Shown here piece after piece: positions 46,354 through 57,501 of a DNA stretch of 64,000 nucleotides. The stretch spans positions 53,067-117,066 of the forward strand of contig NZ_LOKX01000013.1 of assembly GCF_002211285.1 (NCBI RefSeq), written 5' to 3'. This DNA is from Rhizobium sp. R635 (lineage in GTDB: Bacteria > Pseudomonadota > Alphaproteobacteria > Rhizobiales > Rhizobiaceae). Both the position numbers and the translations under genes were made by a program. The notes beneath the pieces were generated by a model. The model was not told where the DNA came from. It was given only the letters and a program-made list of their open reading frames with translations, and did not search any database. How positions within the stretch are numbered: the first letter of the stretch is position 1; the number at the start of each line of letters is the position of its first letter.

Positions 46354-48228
46354 ATGGAAGCGTTCTATATCGTGGTGCTGGTCGCGACGGCGCTCGTGCT
46401 TCTTGCCGCTTTTTCCAGCCTGCTAGCCTTCCGTTTCGGCGCTCCGCTGCTGCTGCTTTTCCTGATGATCGGCCTTGCCGCCGGCGTCGACGGCCTCGGC
46501 ATCGAATTCAGCAACAATTACCTCGCCTATATTCTCGGCTCGATCGCGCTTGCCGTCATCCTGTTCGATTCCGGCTTCGGCACGCCGATGCAGGCCTTCC
46601 GGCTCGCGGCCGTGCCCTCTCTCACCCTCGCCTCGGTCGGCGTGCTGATCACCGCCTCGCTCTTTGCCGTCGCCGCCATGTGGCTGCTGAACTTCACCTG
46701 GCTGGAAGGCCTGCTGCTCGGCTCGATCGTCGCATCTACGGATGCCGCCGCCGTCTTCTTCCTGCTGCGCATCGGCGGCATCAACATCCGTGACAAGGTG
46801 CGCTCGACGCTGGAAGTCGAATCCGGCACCAACGACCCGATGGCGATCTTCCTTACCATCGCCCTTGTCGAAGTGCTGGCGAGCGGCGAGCGCTATTCCG
46901 GCATCAATATCGGCATGCTCGCCATGTTCATCCAGCAGATGGGACTCGGCGTCATCCTCGGCCTGCTCGGCGGCATGATGATCGTGCTGATCGTCAGCAA
47001 GCTCGATACCGATCGCGGCCTGACCCCGATCTTCGTGCTGGCGCTCGCTCTGCTCGTCTTCTCCTTCGCCGGCACGGTCGGCGGCAGCGGCTTCCTCGCG
47101 GTCTACGTCGCCGGCATCTACGCCGGAAATCGCAAGATGCAGGCGATCGGCACCATCAAGCGCTTCCAGGACGGCATGACGTGGCTGGCGCAGATCATCA
47201 TGTTCCTGGTGCTCGGCCTGCTCGCCACGCCCTCGCAGTTCCCCGTCATCATCGTGCCGGCCATCCTGCTCGCCCTCTTCCTGATCTTCGTCGCCCGGCC
47301 GCTGGCCGTCTGGCTGTCGCTGCTTCCTTTCGACTACACGCAGCAGGAAATCGGCTTCGTCGCCTGGGTCGGCCTGCGCGGCGCCGTCTCCATTCTGCTG
47401 GCGATCATGCCGATTCTCGGCAAGCTGGAAAACGGCCAGATCTATTTCAACACCGCCTTCATCATCGTGCTGGTCTCCCTGCTCGTCCAGGGCTGGACGA
47501 TCAAACCGGTCGCCAAGAAGCTCGGCCTGATCATCCCGCCGCGCATCGGCGCCGTCGACAAGGTCGAGGTCGACCTGCCGGGTGCGGCCAACCACGAACT
47601 GCTCTCCTACCGCGTCATCAAGGACAGCCCGGTGCTGCGCGGCGAGCGCATTCCGCGCTGGGCGACACCCTCGCTCGTCATCCGCGACGGCAAGTCGATG
47701 CGCTACCAATATGCCGGGCGGCTGCGCGAAAACGATCTCGTCTATCTCTTCATCGTGCCGAGCTATTCCCGCCTGCTCGACCGCCTCTTTGCAAGCCGCG
47801 CGCCGGTTGATGAGGACGATGCCGAATTCTTCGGGGCCTTCGCGCTCTCGCCCGCCCGCCCCGCCGCCGATCTCGATGCCGCCTATGGGCCCGGCCTGCT
47901 CAACGAATCCGAAAAGGGGCTGACGATTGCCGAACTGATGCGGCAGCGCCTCGGCGGCAAGGCCGATTATGCCGACCGCGTCCGCCTTGGCTCGATCATC
48001 CTGATCGTCCGCGATCTCGACGAGCACGACCACATCACTTCCGTCGGCATGTCGCTGGAAGCGGTCGAACCGGCGATCACGCTGCCGATCTTCATCAATC
48101 TCAAGGACATCATCCAGCGCATCCGCGACCGGCTGAACGGACGCCGAAACCGGGAAGCCGCAGCCGCCGAAATCGCGCCGAAAGCATCGGCCGGACGCGA
48201 CGAAGCCAAGCGCGAAAACGGCCGTTGA
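46354..48228 (+). CDS. CPA1-family potassium/proton antiporter with TrkA-C domain (CvrA/NhaP2-like)
   Basis: Twelve-helix antiporter that exports K+ (or Na+) for H+. The 624 residues have an N-terminal transport domain: [19 protein letters not shown], then the ion-binding [12 protein letters not shown] and [14 protein letters not shown] (the ND motif). A cytosolic TrkA-C/RCK-C segment lies at about 400-470 ([22 protein letters not shown]), with a further domain to the end. This combination fits NhaP2/CvrA. The ATG at 46354 with AAGGGG is preferred over GTG at 46348. Confidence 0.92.
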   Translation: MEAFYIVVLVATALVLLAAFSSLLAFRFGAPLLLLFLMIGLAAGVDGLGIEFSNNYLAYILGSIALAVILFDSGFGTPMQAFRLAAVPSLTLASVGVLITASLFAVAAMWLLNFTWLEGLLLGSIVASTDAAAVFFLLRIGGINIRDKVRSTLEVESGTNDPMAIFLTIALVEVLASGERYSGINIGMLAMFIQQMGLGVILGLLGGMMIVLIVSKLDTDRGLTPIFVLALALLVFSFAGTVGGSGFLAVYVAGIYAGNRKMQAIGTIKRFQDGMTWLAQIIMFLVLGLLATPSQFPVIIVPAILLALFLIFVARPLAVWLSLLPFDYTQQEIGFVAWVGLRGAVSILLAIMPILGKLENGQIYFNTAFIIVLVSLLVQGWTIKPVAKKLGLIIPPRIGAVDKVEVDLPGAANHELLSYRVIKDSPVLRGERIPRWATPSLVIRDGKSMRYQYAGRLRENDLVYLFIVPSYSRLLDRLFASRAPVDEDDAEFFGAFALSPARPAADLDAAYGPGLLNESEKGLTIAELMRQRLGGKADYADRVRLGSIILIVRDLDEHDHITSVGMSLEAVEPAITLPIFINLKDIIQRIRDRLNGRRNREAAAAEIAPKASAGRDEAKRENGR

Positions 48229-48298
48229 ACGCCTTGCGTCTCGAATGATCCTTGCTATGGTCTGCGCGACTTCCGCCAACCAAGACTGGATCTTCCCC

Positions 48299-49501
48299 AT
48301 GCCTTCTTTCAAGACCCTCGACGATCTTTCCGATATCAGCGGCAAGCGCGTTCTCGTCCGCGTCGACCTCAACGTCCCGGTCAAGGACGGGAAGGTCACC
48401 GATACGACCCGCATCGAGCGTGTGGCGCCGACGATCCTCGAACTGTCGAACAAGGGCGCAAAGGTGATCCTGCTTGCCCATTTCGGCCGGCCGAAGGATG
48501 GCCCGTCGCCGGATCTGTCACTGTCGCTGATCGCTCCTTCCGTCGAGGAAGTGCTCGATCATGCCGTGCTGACGGCATCCGACTGCATCGGCGAGGCCGC
48601 CGCCTCCGCCGTCGCCGCGATGAATGACGGCGATATCCTGCTCCTGGAAAACACCCGCTTCCACAAAGGCGAGGAAAAGAACGATCCCGATTTCATCAAG
48701 GCGCTCGCCGCCAACGGCGATATCTACGTCAACGACGCCTTCTCCGCCGCCCACCGCGCCCACGCTTCCACCGAGGGGCTTGCCCATCACATGCCGGCCC
48801 ATGCCGGCCGCACCATGCAGGCCGAGCTGGAAGCGCTGGAAAAGGGTCTCGGCGCTCCCGCTCGCCCCGTCGTCGCCATCGTCGGCGGCGCCAAGGTCTC
48901 GACCAAGATCGATCTCTTGATGAACCTCGTGAAGAAGGTCGATGCGCTCGTCATCGGCGGCGGCATGGCCAACACCTTCATCGCCGCCCGCGGCACCAAT
49001 GTCGGCAAGTCCCTTTGCGAGCATGATCTTGCCGATACCGCCAAGCAGATCATGATCGAGGCCGCGACATCAGGCTGCGCCATCATCCTGCCGGAAGACG
49101 GCGTCGTCGCGCGCGAATTCAAGGCAGGCGCGGCCAACGAAACGGTCGACATCAACGCCATTCCGGCCGATGCCATGGTGCTCGACGTCGGCCCGAAATC
49201 CGTCCAGGCCATCAATGCCTGGATCGAGCGCGCTTCGACCCTCGTCTGGAACGGTCCGCTCGGCGCCTTCGAGATCGAGCCCTTCGATGCCGCAACCGTC
49301 GCTGCCGCAAAATACGCCGCCGAGCGCACGGCCGCCGGCAAGCTCACTTCCGTTGCCGGCGGCGGCGATACCGTCTCGGCGCTCAACCATGCCGGCGTTG
49401 CCGACGAGTTCAGCTATGTCTCCACCGCCGGCGGCGCTTTCCTGGAATGGATGGAAGGCAAGGAGCTTCCCGGCGTCGCGGTCCTCAACGCCAGCAAATA
49501 A
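48299..49501 (+). CDS. pgk: Phosphoglycerate kinase
   Basis: Transfers phosphate between 1,3-bisphosphoglycerate and ADP. The 400 residues show the N-terminal signature [37 protein letters not shown], and the C-terminal [13 protein letters not shown] nucleotide/phosphate loop. The start at 48299 gives MPSFKTLDD; the longer frame adds 18 unlikely residues. It lies next to the antiporter and before fba. Confidence 0.97.
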   Translation: MPSFKTLDDLSDISGKRVLVRVDLNVPVKDGKVTDTTRIERVAPTILELSNKGAKVILLAHFGRPKDGPSPDLSLSLIAPSVEEVLDHAVLTASDCIGEAAASAVAAMNDGDILLLENTRFHKGEEKNDPDFIKALAANGDIYVNDAFSAAHRAHASTEGLAHHMPAHAGRTMQAELEALEKGLGAPARPVVAIVGGAKVSTKIDLLMNLVKKVDALVIGGGMANTFIAARGTNVGKSLCEHDLADTAKQIMIEAATSGCAIILPEDGVVAREFKAGAANETVDINAIPADAMVLDVGPKSVQAINAWIERASTLVWNGPLGAFEIEPFDAATVAAAKYAAERTAAGKLTSVAGGGDTVSALNHAGVADEFSYVSTAGGAFLEWMEGKELPGVAVLNASK

Positions 49502-49538
49502 CTGCCAAGCCTGATTTGACAGGTTTTACATGTGGATA

Positions 49539-49572
49539 GACCGCGGCGGCCAGCAGCCTTCCGCGGTCTTTT
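49539..49572 (+). terminator. Terminator after pgk
   Basis: GACCGCGG / CCGCGGTC with a 14-base loop, then TTTTG, 38 bases past the stop. Confidence 0.8.
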
Positions 49573-49603
49573 GCTCAAGGCGCGGAAAAATTCCCATTTT
49601 TTC

Positions 49604-49630
49604 AAACGATTGAATTGATTTCAATCGTTT
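49604..49630. promoter_or_regulatory. Perfect 11-bp inverted repeat upstream of fba
   Basis: Arms AAACGATTGAA and TTCAATCGTTT with 5 bases between (TTGAT). It is 97 bases before the fba ATG. AAACGATT resembles LacI-type operator halves such as those of Cra/FruR in enterobacteria. The regulator is unknown. Confidence 0.65.
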
Positions 49631-49726
49631 CAGTGACTTAGGCTTCCATTTTCCTCTCTATAAACTTCTGTTATCGCCGTCCTATATTCTTAAACCGCCG
49701 ATGTTTCATGCAGTGGAGAGAACGAG

Positions 49727-50752
49727 ATGAGCGAACGACTGGAAGATATTGCAGTGCAGATGGTTGCAGGCGGCCGGGGACTGCTTGCTGCCGATGAATC
49801 GACCTCCACCATCAAGAAGCGTTTCGACACGATCAATCTCGAATCGACCGAAACCAGCCGCCGCGATTACCGCGAGATGCTCTTCCGCTCCGACGAGGCG
49901 ATGAAGAAATATATCTCCGGCGTCATCCTCTTCGAAGAGACGCTGTTCCAGAAGGCTGCCGATGGCACGCCCTTCGTCGACATCATCCGCGCCGCCGGTT
50001 CCATTCCCGGCATCAAGGTCGATACCGGCGCCAAGCCGATGGCTAATTTCCCCGGCGAAACCATCACCGAAGGCCTCGATGGCCTCGGCGAGCGCCTTGC
50101 CCGCTATTATGAAGCCGGCGCCCGCTTCGCCAAGTGGCGCGGCGTCATCGCCATCTCCTCGTCGCTGCCGACCCGCGGTTCGGTCCGCGCCAACGCTCAG
50201 GCGCTTGCCCGCTATGCGGCTCTTTGCCAGCAAGCCAAGATCGTTCCGATCGTCGAGCCGGAATGCCTGATGGATGGCAAGCCGGGCGACCATGATATCG
50301 ACCGTTGCGCCGAAGTCACCGAATCCACGCTGCGCATCGTATTCGAGGAACTGGCCGATGCCCGCGTCAGCCTCGAAGGCATGATCCTGAAGCCGAACAT
50401 GGTCATCGACGGCAAGAACGCCCGCAAGGCTTCGGTCGCCGAAGTCGCCGAACGCACCGTGCTGGTGCTGAAGCGCACGGTTCCGTCCGCCGTTCCCGGC
50501 ATCGCCTTCCTCTCCGGCGGCCAGTCGACCGAAGAGGCGAGCGCACACCTTTCGGCCATCAACGCCACGGCCGACCTGCCCTGGTTCGTCACCTTCTCCT
50601 ACGGCCGCGCCCTGCAGGACAGCGCGCTCAAGGCCTGGAACGGCAAGCCGGAAAACGTCGCCGCCGGCCAGCGCGAATTCACCCACCGCGCCGAGATGAA
50701 CAGCCTCGCCGCCAAGGGCAGCTGGAAGAAGGACCTGGAAAAGGCAGCCTGA
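49727..50752 (+). CDS. fba: Class I fructose-bisphosphate aldolase
   Basis: Schiff-base aldolase cleaving fructose-1,6-bisphosphate. The 341 residues show GRGLLAADESTSTIKKRF, then FAKWRGVIAI and GMILKPNMVIDGKNA (Schiff-base and phosphate-binding lysines), and LSGGQSTEEASAHL. Class I is the animal-type form, common in rhizobia. It is separated from pgk by a terminator and palindrome, so it probably has its own promoter. Confidence 0.96.
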   Translation: MSERLEDIAVQMVAGGRGLLAADESTSTIKKRFDTINLESTETSRRDYREMLFRSDEAMKKYISGVILFEETLFQKAADGTPFVDIIRAAGSIPGIKVDTGAKPMANFPGETITEGLDGLGERLARYYEAGARFAKWRGVIAISSSLPTRGSVRANAQALARYAALCQQAKIVPIVEPECLMDGKPGDHDIDRCAEVTESTLRIVFEELADARVSLEGMILKPNMVIDGKNARKASVAEVAERTVLVLKRTVPSAVPGIAFLSGGQSTEEASAHLSAINATADLPWFVTFSYGRALQDSALKAWNGKPENVAAGQREFTHRAEMNSLAAKGSWKKDLEKAA

Positions 50753-50819
50753 GTTTTTGCATCTGGGATTCGGGCGGGGCGGCAACCACAACGTTGCTGC
50801 TCCTGCCCAATCCCCTCGC

Positions 50820-50962
50820 CTCCCTCATTCCTGTGCTTGTCACAGGAATCCAGTGCGCCCAAGTCTTTGGGCGCGGAAGACTCTTTCCCTTGAGATATTG
50901 ATTCATTCACGGCGCAGACGCGCCGTGGCTGGATTCCTGTGACGAGCACAGGAATGAGGGAG
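50820..50962. repeat. RIME-like palindromic repeat, copy C, between fba and the PhzF gene
   Basis: 143 bp, the same length as copy B but in inverted orientation. Internal stems GCGCCCAAGTCTTTGGGCGC and CACGGCGC-AGAC-GCGCCGTG. Outer ends CTCCCTCATTCC and GGAATGAGGGAG. The rest of the 365-base gap (50753-51117) holds no gene. Confidence 0.9.
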
Positions 50963-51117
50963 TTCGGAGAGGCCTCGCACTCCCCATCCGACGAATCTGC
51001 GTAAAAAATCAGCGCAACGCGATAGACAGCCCTCGGCATTGTCTCGGCGACAAGAAACCGCTTCGCCCCGCGAAAAATCGTGATTATTCATAACGGCCCG
51101 CTGCAAGAGGAGCCGCT

Positions 51118-52041
51118 ATGGATACCATTTCCTACGTCACCGTCGATGTCTTCACCTCCACGCGCTTCGAGGGCAATCCGCTTGCCGTCATCTCCGATGC
51201 GCGCGGCCTCACCGATGCGGCGATGCAGAAGATCGCCACGGAGTTCAACTATTCCGAAGTCACCTTCGTCCTGCCGCCGGAAGATCCAAAGAACTCCGCC
51301 CGCGTACGCATCTTCACTCCGACGATGGAGGTCCCCTTCGCCGGCCATCCGAATGTCGGCACCGCCTATGTGCTCGGTCAACAGCCGGAGATTTTCAGCA
51401 GGCCGGTCGGCGATACGCTACGCTTCGAGGAAAAGGCCGGTATCGTCGAAGTCAGCCTGAAACGCGACGGCGGAAAGGTCGCTGCCACAGCCATCCGCGC
51501 GCCGCAGCCGCTGACGATCGGCGATATCATCGCCGAGGAAACCGTCGCCCGCTGCGTCTCACTCGATCCCGGCCTCGTCCTCACGGCCACGCATGCCCCG
51601 GTCTTTGCCTCCGTCGGCCTGAACTTCGCCGTCGCCGAATTGAACGGGCTCGAGGCGCTCTCCGCCGCCCGTCCGAACCTTGCCGGCTTCCAGGCCGCCG
51701 CCGGCCGGCAGACGACGAGCGGCCACGACTTCTCGCTCTTCGTCTATGCCAGGACAGCCGAAGATCCGTGGAAGATCCGCGCCCGCATGTTCGCGCCGCT
51801 CGACAATGTGCCGGAGGATCCGGCGACCGGCAGCGCTTCGGCGGCCCTTGGCGCCTATCTCGTCTCGCTGGCGCCCGAGGCCGATATGAACGTCCGCATC
51901 ACTGTCGAGCAGGGCGTCGAAATGGGCCGACGCAGCATCATCGCCCTCGATGTCGTAAAGTCCGGCGGCATCGTTACCGATGTCGTGATCTCGGGAAGCT
52001 GCGTTTTCGTCATGCGTGGAGAAATCACGCTACGGGACTGA
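51118..52041 (+). CDS. PhzF-family isomerase-like protein
   Basis: A 307-residue diaminopimelate-epimerase-fold protein of the PhzF group. It has DVFTSTRFEGNPLAVI, NYSEVTFVLPPED, RIFTPTMEVPFAGHPNVGTAYVLG (the GHP motif with a conserved acidic neighbour), and [16 protein letters not shown] near the C-terminus. True PhzF makes phenazines, but no phenazine genes are nearby, so the substrate is unknown. AGAGGAG precedes the ATG. Confidence 0.9.
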   Translation: MDTISYVTVDVFTSTRFEGNPLAVISDARGLTDAAMQKIATEFNYSEVTFVLPPEDPKNSARVRIFTPTMEVPFAGHPNVGTAYVLGQQPEIFSRPVGDTLRFEEKAGIVEVSLKRDGGKVAATAIRAPQPLTIGDIIAEETVARCVSLDPGLVLTATHAPVFASVGLNFAVAELNGLEALSAARPNLAGFQAAAGRQTTSGHDFSLFVYARTAEDPWKIRARMFAPLDNVPEDPATGSASAALGAYLVSLAPEADMNVRITVEQGVEMGRRSIIALDVVKSGGIVTDVVISGSCVFVMRGEITLRD

Positions 52042-52069
52042 CGATCGCAGATCAGGTCCTCAATCCGAT

Positions 52070-52234
52070 TTACATCAGGAAATCGCGCGACAGCAACGCC
52101 ACTGCCCAGATGCCGAAGGCAAAGAGCGCGATCTTCCAGAAGTCCATCCGCCGCCTGAAGCCGGGAAGGCCGAGCGGCTTGATCACCTGTATCGCCATGG
52201 CAAGGATGAGCAGCAAGGCTATCAGCTTTGTCAT
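52070..52234 (-). CDS. 54-residue membrane protein
   Basis: Starts with a hydrophobic helix (LIALLLILAMAIQVI), then KPLGLPGFRRRMDFWK, then a second hydrophobic stretch (IALFAFGIWAVALL) and ends SRDFLM. Two membrane passes with a basic linker are likely. The pattern looks conserved-type rather than random. The ribosome-binding site is weak (GGA about 12 bases upstream). It is opposite to the neighbours on both sides. Function unknown. Confidence 0.65.
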   Translation of the reverse strand: MTKLIALLLILAMAIQVIKPLGLPGFRRRMDFWKIALFAFGIWAVALLSRDFLM

Positions 52235-52407
52235 GCTTTATTTTTTCCGTTTTTCGGAATGCCACAGGACAGACATTTTTCCGCGCGAACAAGAGGATCA
52301 CTACACGCCGTAAAGACATTCCGGGGCACAATCAATCATCTTGAGGCTGGGCTGAAGCAGGTCTTGCCTTATGTCCATGTCAATCGCTTGAGACTTGAGT
52401 CGGGGAA

Positions 52408-53706
52408 ATGAAGAGAAACCTGCTGTCCGTCGCCGCGCTGCTCTTTGGCACGCTCTTCCTTTTCATGGGCAACGGCCTGCAGGGCATCCTGCTTCCGGTG
52501 CGCGGCAATATCGAGGGCTACGCCACGACGACCCTTGGCCTGCTTGGCACCTCATGGGCGGGGGGCTTCGTCATCGGCTGCCTGGTGGCGCCGAAACTGG
52601 TGCGCCGTGTCGGCCATGTCAGAGCCTTCTCGGGCTTCATCTCGATCATCGCCATCATCGCGCTGGTCAGCGGTATCATCATCGATCCGTTCTGGTGGGT
52701 GGTCCTGCGCGCCGTGACCGGCTTCTCCACCGCCGGCACCTCGATGATCATCGAAAGCTGGCTGAACGAGCGCGCCAGCAACGAGAGCCGCGGCGCGATC
52801 TTCTCGCTCTATATCGGCATCACGCTGCTCGGTGTCGTCGGCGGCCAGATGATGATCCCGCTCGAGGATGTGCGCACACCGGTGCTCTTCATGATCTGCG
52901 GCATCTTCTATTGCATCGCCATGCTGCCGACGACGCTGTCGACCGCCGCTTCGCCGCAGCCGCTGAAGGCGGTCCGCCTCGATCTGCCGGCGCTTTACCG
53001 CAACTCGCCGGTCTCCTGCCTCGGCATCCTGCTCGTCGGCATCGCCAACGGGGCCTACGGCACGCTCGGCGCCGTCTTCGGCGCGGGCGCCGGCCTTTCC
53101 GATACCAGCATCGCCGTCATGATGAGCGCCACGATCTTCGCCGGCGCGCTGATGCAGCTGCCGGCCGGCCGGCTTTCCGACCGGATCGACCGGCGCTACG
53201 TGCTGGCCGCGATGTCGGCGATCGCAGCCGTTGCCGGCTTGCTGATCTTCCTGATCCATCCGACGTCTGCCGCCCTGCTGATCGGGCTCGTCGTTCTCTA
53301 TGGCGCGGTGGCGAACACGCTCTACCCGATCGCCGTCGCCCATGCGAACGACTTCGCGGCGGCCGAGGATTTCGTCAAGGTCTCCGGCGGCCTGCTGCTG
53401 CTCTACGGCATCGGCACGGTGATCGGCCCGACGATCGGCGGCCCGGTCATGTCGGCGATCACCCCGCATGCGCTCTTCCTCGTCACCGCCATCGCCCACC
53501 TGCTGATCACAGTCTATGCCATCATCAGAAGCCGCATCCGCGCCGCCGTGCCGGCAAGCGACCGCGACGCCTACACGACGATCCCGACCGGCACCTCGCC
53601 GATGCTGACGCCGCAAAGCATGTCGCTGGCCGATCGCGGCGCCGGAAAATCTCCTGAAACCGGAAAGTCTCCCGAAAGCGGCGATCCTGCTATAAAGTTC
53701 GGCTGA
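52408..53706 (+). CDS. MFS transporter
   Basis: A 432-residue major facilitator protein with about 12 membrane helices, starting LLSVAALLFGTLFLFMGNG. The loop between helices 2 and 3 reads GCLVAPKLVRRVGHVRAF, and later GRLSDRIDRRYVL. The layout resembles the YcaD group. The last about 45 residues are polar (Ser/Pro/Gly-rich) and hydrophilic. Substrate unknown. Confidence 0.9.
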   Translation: MKRNLLSVAALLFGTLFLFMGNGLQGILLPVRGNIEGYATTTLGLLGTSWAGGFVIGCLVAPKLVRRVGHVRAFSGFISIIAIIALVSGIIIDPFWWVVLRAVTGFSTAGTSMIIESWLNERASNESRGAIFSLYIGITLLGVVGGQMMIPLEDVRTPVLFMICGIFYCIAMLPTTLSTAASPQPLKAVRLDLPALYRNSPVSCLGILLVGIANGAYGTLGAVFGAGAGLSDTSIAVMMSATIFAGALMQLPAGRLSDRIDRRYVLAAMSAIAAVAGLLIFLIHPTSAALLIGLVVLYGAVANTLYPIAVAHANDFAAAEDFVKVSGGLLLLYGIGTVIGPTIGGPVMSAITPHALFLVTAIAHLLITVYAIIRSRIRAAVPASDRDAYTTIPTGTSPMLTPQSMSLADRGAGKSPETGKSPESGDPAIKFG

Positions 53707-53782
53707 GCAATTCCAGCAAAGCGCGCAGCGGTTTTGCGTTCAAAATTGCGAAGGACGACATTCCGGCAACGGAGGAGGAACC

Positions 53783-53974
53783 ATGAGCTTCATCGATGAC
53801 GACCGGCCGCAGAAAAAGGCCGCCCACGAGATCGGCGCCGATCTCTCCATGCTTTCGGTGGATGAGCTGAAAGCACGGGTGGAATTGCTGAAAGCGGAGA
53901 TCGCCCGGCTCGAAGCCGAGGCCACCCGCAAGGCCTCGGGGCGGCAGGCGGCGGAAAGCTTCTTCCGCTCTTAA
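53783..53974 (+). CDS. DUF1192 family protein
   Basis: A 63-residue protein with the DUF1192 pattern: FIDDDRPQKKAAHEIGADLSMLS, then LKARVELLKAEIARLEAE, a short coiled coil. GGAGGAGG precedes the ATG. Role unknown; it may share a transcript with the MFS gene. Confidence 0.9.
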   Translation: MSFIDDDRPQKKAAHEIGADLSMLSVDELKARVELLKAEIARLEAEATRKASGRQAAESFFRS

Positions 53975-54100
53975 AGCGCGTCCCGTTAAACCCAATTCAA
54001 GCGACGCGCTTCAGCTCCTCGTTTCCATGCATGCCGTTGTCCCGGAATCGCTGCACGCTTCCGGGCGACATGCATGAGCTGCATGTCGTGCTGAAACCCA
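53973..54100. repeat. Degenerate palindromic mosaic repeat
   Basis: AAGCGCGTC pairs with GACGCGCTT (54003-54011), then a second stem GCATG..TCCCGGAA / TTCCGGG..CATGC (54029-54074). Layout is related to family 2 but with different arms. It overlaps the DUF1192 stop by two bases. Confidence 0.6.
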
Positions 54101-54179
54101 GAGAAAACAAGGCGCTGGATAGTAAAATGAGCCGCCCTCAAGTCTTGATCCGGCACAATGTTAATAAATTATTAAGCTT

Positions 54180-54303
54180 TCTAAGATATTACTGTACTCG
54201 TCCAGATTTTCTCTGGGTTCTCAGACAGTTTTCCAAGCGGTGAATTGGTCTGATTTTTCTCCCTGTTTTACCTTGAGAGCCGCTTTTGCGGCTCTTCTTT
54301 TTG
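54180..54303 (+). ncRNA. Candidate small RNA ending in an intrinsic terminator
   Basis: The terminator AGAGCCGC-TTTT-GCGGCTCT plus TTCTTTTT (54276-54303) has no gene within 300 bases upstream. A -35-like TTGATC (54145-54150) and a 17-base gap to ATTATT (54168-54173) suggest a start near 54180. The product would be about 124 nucleotides. No family is recognised. Alternatively the terminator belongs to the DUF1192 transcript. Confidence 0.4.
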
Positions 54304-54336
54304 CTATTTCAGCGGCTTTCCACGAAACTGTGGAGA

Positions 54337-54351
54337 TTAACCCTTTCTTAA
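54337..54351. promoter_or_regulatory. CtrA box upstream of rcdA
   Basis: Exact TTAA-N7-TTAA (spacer CCCTTTC), 125 bases before the rcdA ATG. On the minus strand the second half is GGGTTAAT. RcdA helps degrade CtrA, and CtrA control of rcdA is known in Caulobacter. Confidence 0.7.
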
Positions 54352-54476
54352 GAAACGACTTGCGCAATTCCGCTAATGATACCATTCTTAGAGGCATAGA
54401 GACCGGCCCGGAAACTTTTCCCATGGCGCCGGCGTTACCTGAACATAAGTAGCTGCGTGCAACAGGGACTATTGCG

Positions 54477-54992
54477 ATGTCGGAAGTTGGAGTGAACACG
54501 ATCAGTTTTGCAGGCCGCGCCGCTGCATCTTCGCAGTTCAAGGCACTCTATGCGGAAGGCATGTCGCTGGTTGAAGAGACCGCCGCCTATCTCGACGGCC
54601 AGGGCCGCGCAGCTTCCAAGGTTCTGCCGCGCATGGCCTCCGTTCTCTACGCCGCGGAATCGATGCGCCTTACCACCCGCCTCATGCAGATGGCCTCCTG
54701 GCTGCTGCTGCAGCGCGCCGTCAACAACGGCGAAATGTCCCGCGATCAGGTGCTGGCCGAGAAGAACAAGGTCCGCCTCGACGGCTTCAACGTCGATCGC
54801 GCCGCACCCGGCTGGGGCGACCTTCCGGAATCCTTCCGCGACCTCGTCGAGCGCTCGCTGCGTCTGCAGAACCGCATCGCCCTGCTCGACCGCGAAATCT
54901 ACCGTCCGTCCGAAGCCGTGATCGTTCACGACAATCAGAACAGCGTCCAGGCCCAGCTCTCCCTGCTGCAGACGGCCTTCGGCAACAACTGA
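54477..54992 (+). CDS. rcdA: ClpXP adaptor RcdA (DUF1465)
   Basis: Helps ClpXP degrade the cell-cycle regulator CtrA at the pole in alphaproteobacteria. The 171 residues have the DUF1465 pattern: FKALYAEGMSLVEETAAYLDG, then SMRLTTRLMQMASWLLLQRAVNNGE and LVERSLRLQNRIALLDREI. All-helical, as in the Caulobacter structure. It stands alone, with a terminator (55020-55049). Confidence 0.93.
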   Translation: MSEVGVNTISFAGRAAASSQFKALYAEGMSLVEETAAYLDGQGRAASKVLPRMASVLYAAESMRLTTRLMQMASWLLLQRAVNNGEMSRDQVLAEKNKVRLDGFNVDRAAPGWGDLPESFRDLVERSLRLQNRIALLDREIYRPSEAVIVHDNQNSVQAQLSLLQTAFGNN

Positions 54993-55019
54993 TCAGATCT
55001 TCCGGAATTCAATATCAGA

Positions 55020-55049
55020 CCGGCTGCGCCCCGCGCGGCCGGTTTTTTG
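55020..55049 (+). terminator. Terminator after rcdA
   Basis: ACCGGC..GCCGGT with a GC-rich interior and a run of six T. Confidence 0.9.
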
Positions 55050-55090
55050 TTTGTCATTCGACAACCACGTCCCGAGCAGTGTGCAAACGC

Positions 55091-55119
55091 AAAAAAGCCC
55101 GGCAGAACCGGGCCCTTTT
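55091..55119 (-). terminator. Terminator after rpmE
   Basis: Stem GCCCGG-CAGAA-CCGGGC flanked by A-run and TTTT; on the minus strand it ends in TTTTTT, 24 bases after the rpmE stop. Confidence 0.9.
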
Positions 55120-55142
55120 CAATTGCTGTCCAGCAGAAGCGA

Positions 55143-55364
55143 TTAGAGGCCGAGGCCGCCGAAACGCTTGTTGAACTTGGAAACGCGGCCGCCGCGGTCC
55201 ATGAGCTGCTGGTTGCCGCCGGTCCAGGCCGGATGCGACTTGGAATCGATTTCGAGGTTCATGACAGCGCCTTCCGAACCCCAGGTCGAGCGGGTTTCGT
55301 ATTCGGTGCCATCGGTCATGACTACCTTGATCGTGTGATAGTCGGGATGGATGCCTGCCTTCAT
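55143..55364 (-). CDS. rpmE: Ribosomal protein L31 (zinc-free form)
   Basis: A 73-residue large-subunit protein: [29 protein letters not shown], then [28 protein letters not shown]. No cysteine is present, so the zinc-binding CxxC of the other L31 type is absent. The start at 55364 is the family start; the longer frame adds 13 residues. Confidence 0.97.
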   Translation of the reverse strand: MKAGIHPDYHTIKVVMTDGTEYETRSTWGSEGAVMNLEIDSKSHPAWTGGNQQLMDRGGRVSKFNKRFGGLGL

Positions 55365-55557
55365 AACAATCTTCCTGCGATACCGGAGTTCAATTTGCCG
55401 CATGCAGTTGCGGCCAACGAACCGTTTGAATAAATGAAGCCGCAGTCGTGATGGCTACGGCTTCCCATTAGGATGCGGTGCCTATACATGAAGGACGCCT
55501 AGATAACAAGAGCCAACAGGCCGCATTGCGCGGGTCCTGCGGGCGAACGGAGACGAT

Positions 55558-57360
<1,803 letters not shown>

Positions 57361-57501
57361 CCGGCATAGCCTCTCCAAACACACCGACTAAAGTTTGACG
57401 CCGCCGCACCCTCCCTGCGGTTGTCTTTCGCGCGCTCTGCCCTACCCTCTTCATGCCCCGGGTGGGGATATTGCTGCTGAAATCCTTGGGAGGAGATAGG
57501 A

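Noticed and set aside
51118..52041. Phenazine biosynthesis locus
   Set aside because: Only a PhzF-like protein is present; no phzA-G genes surround it.
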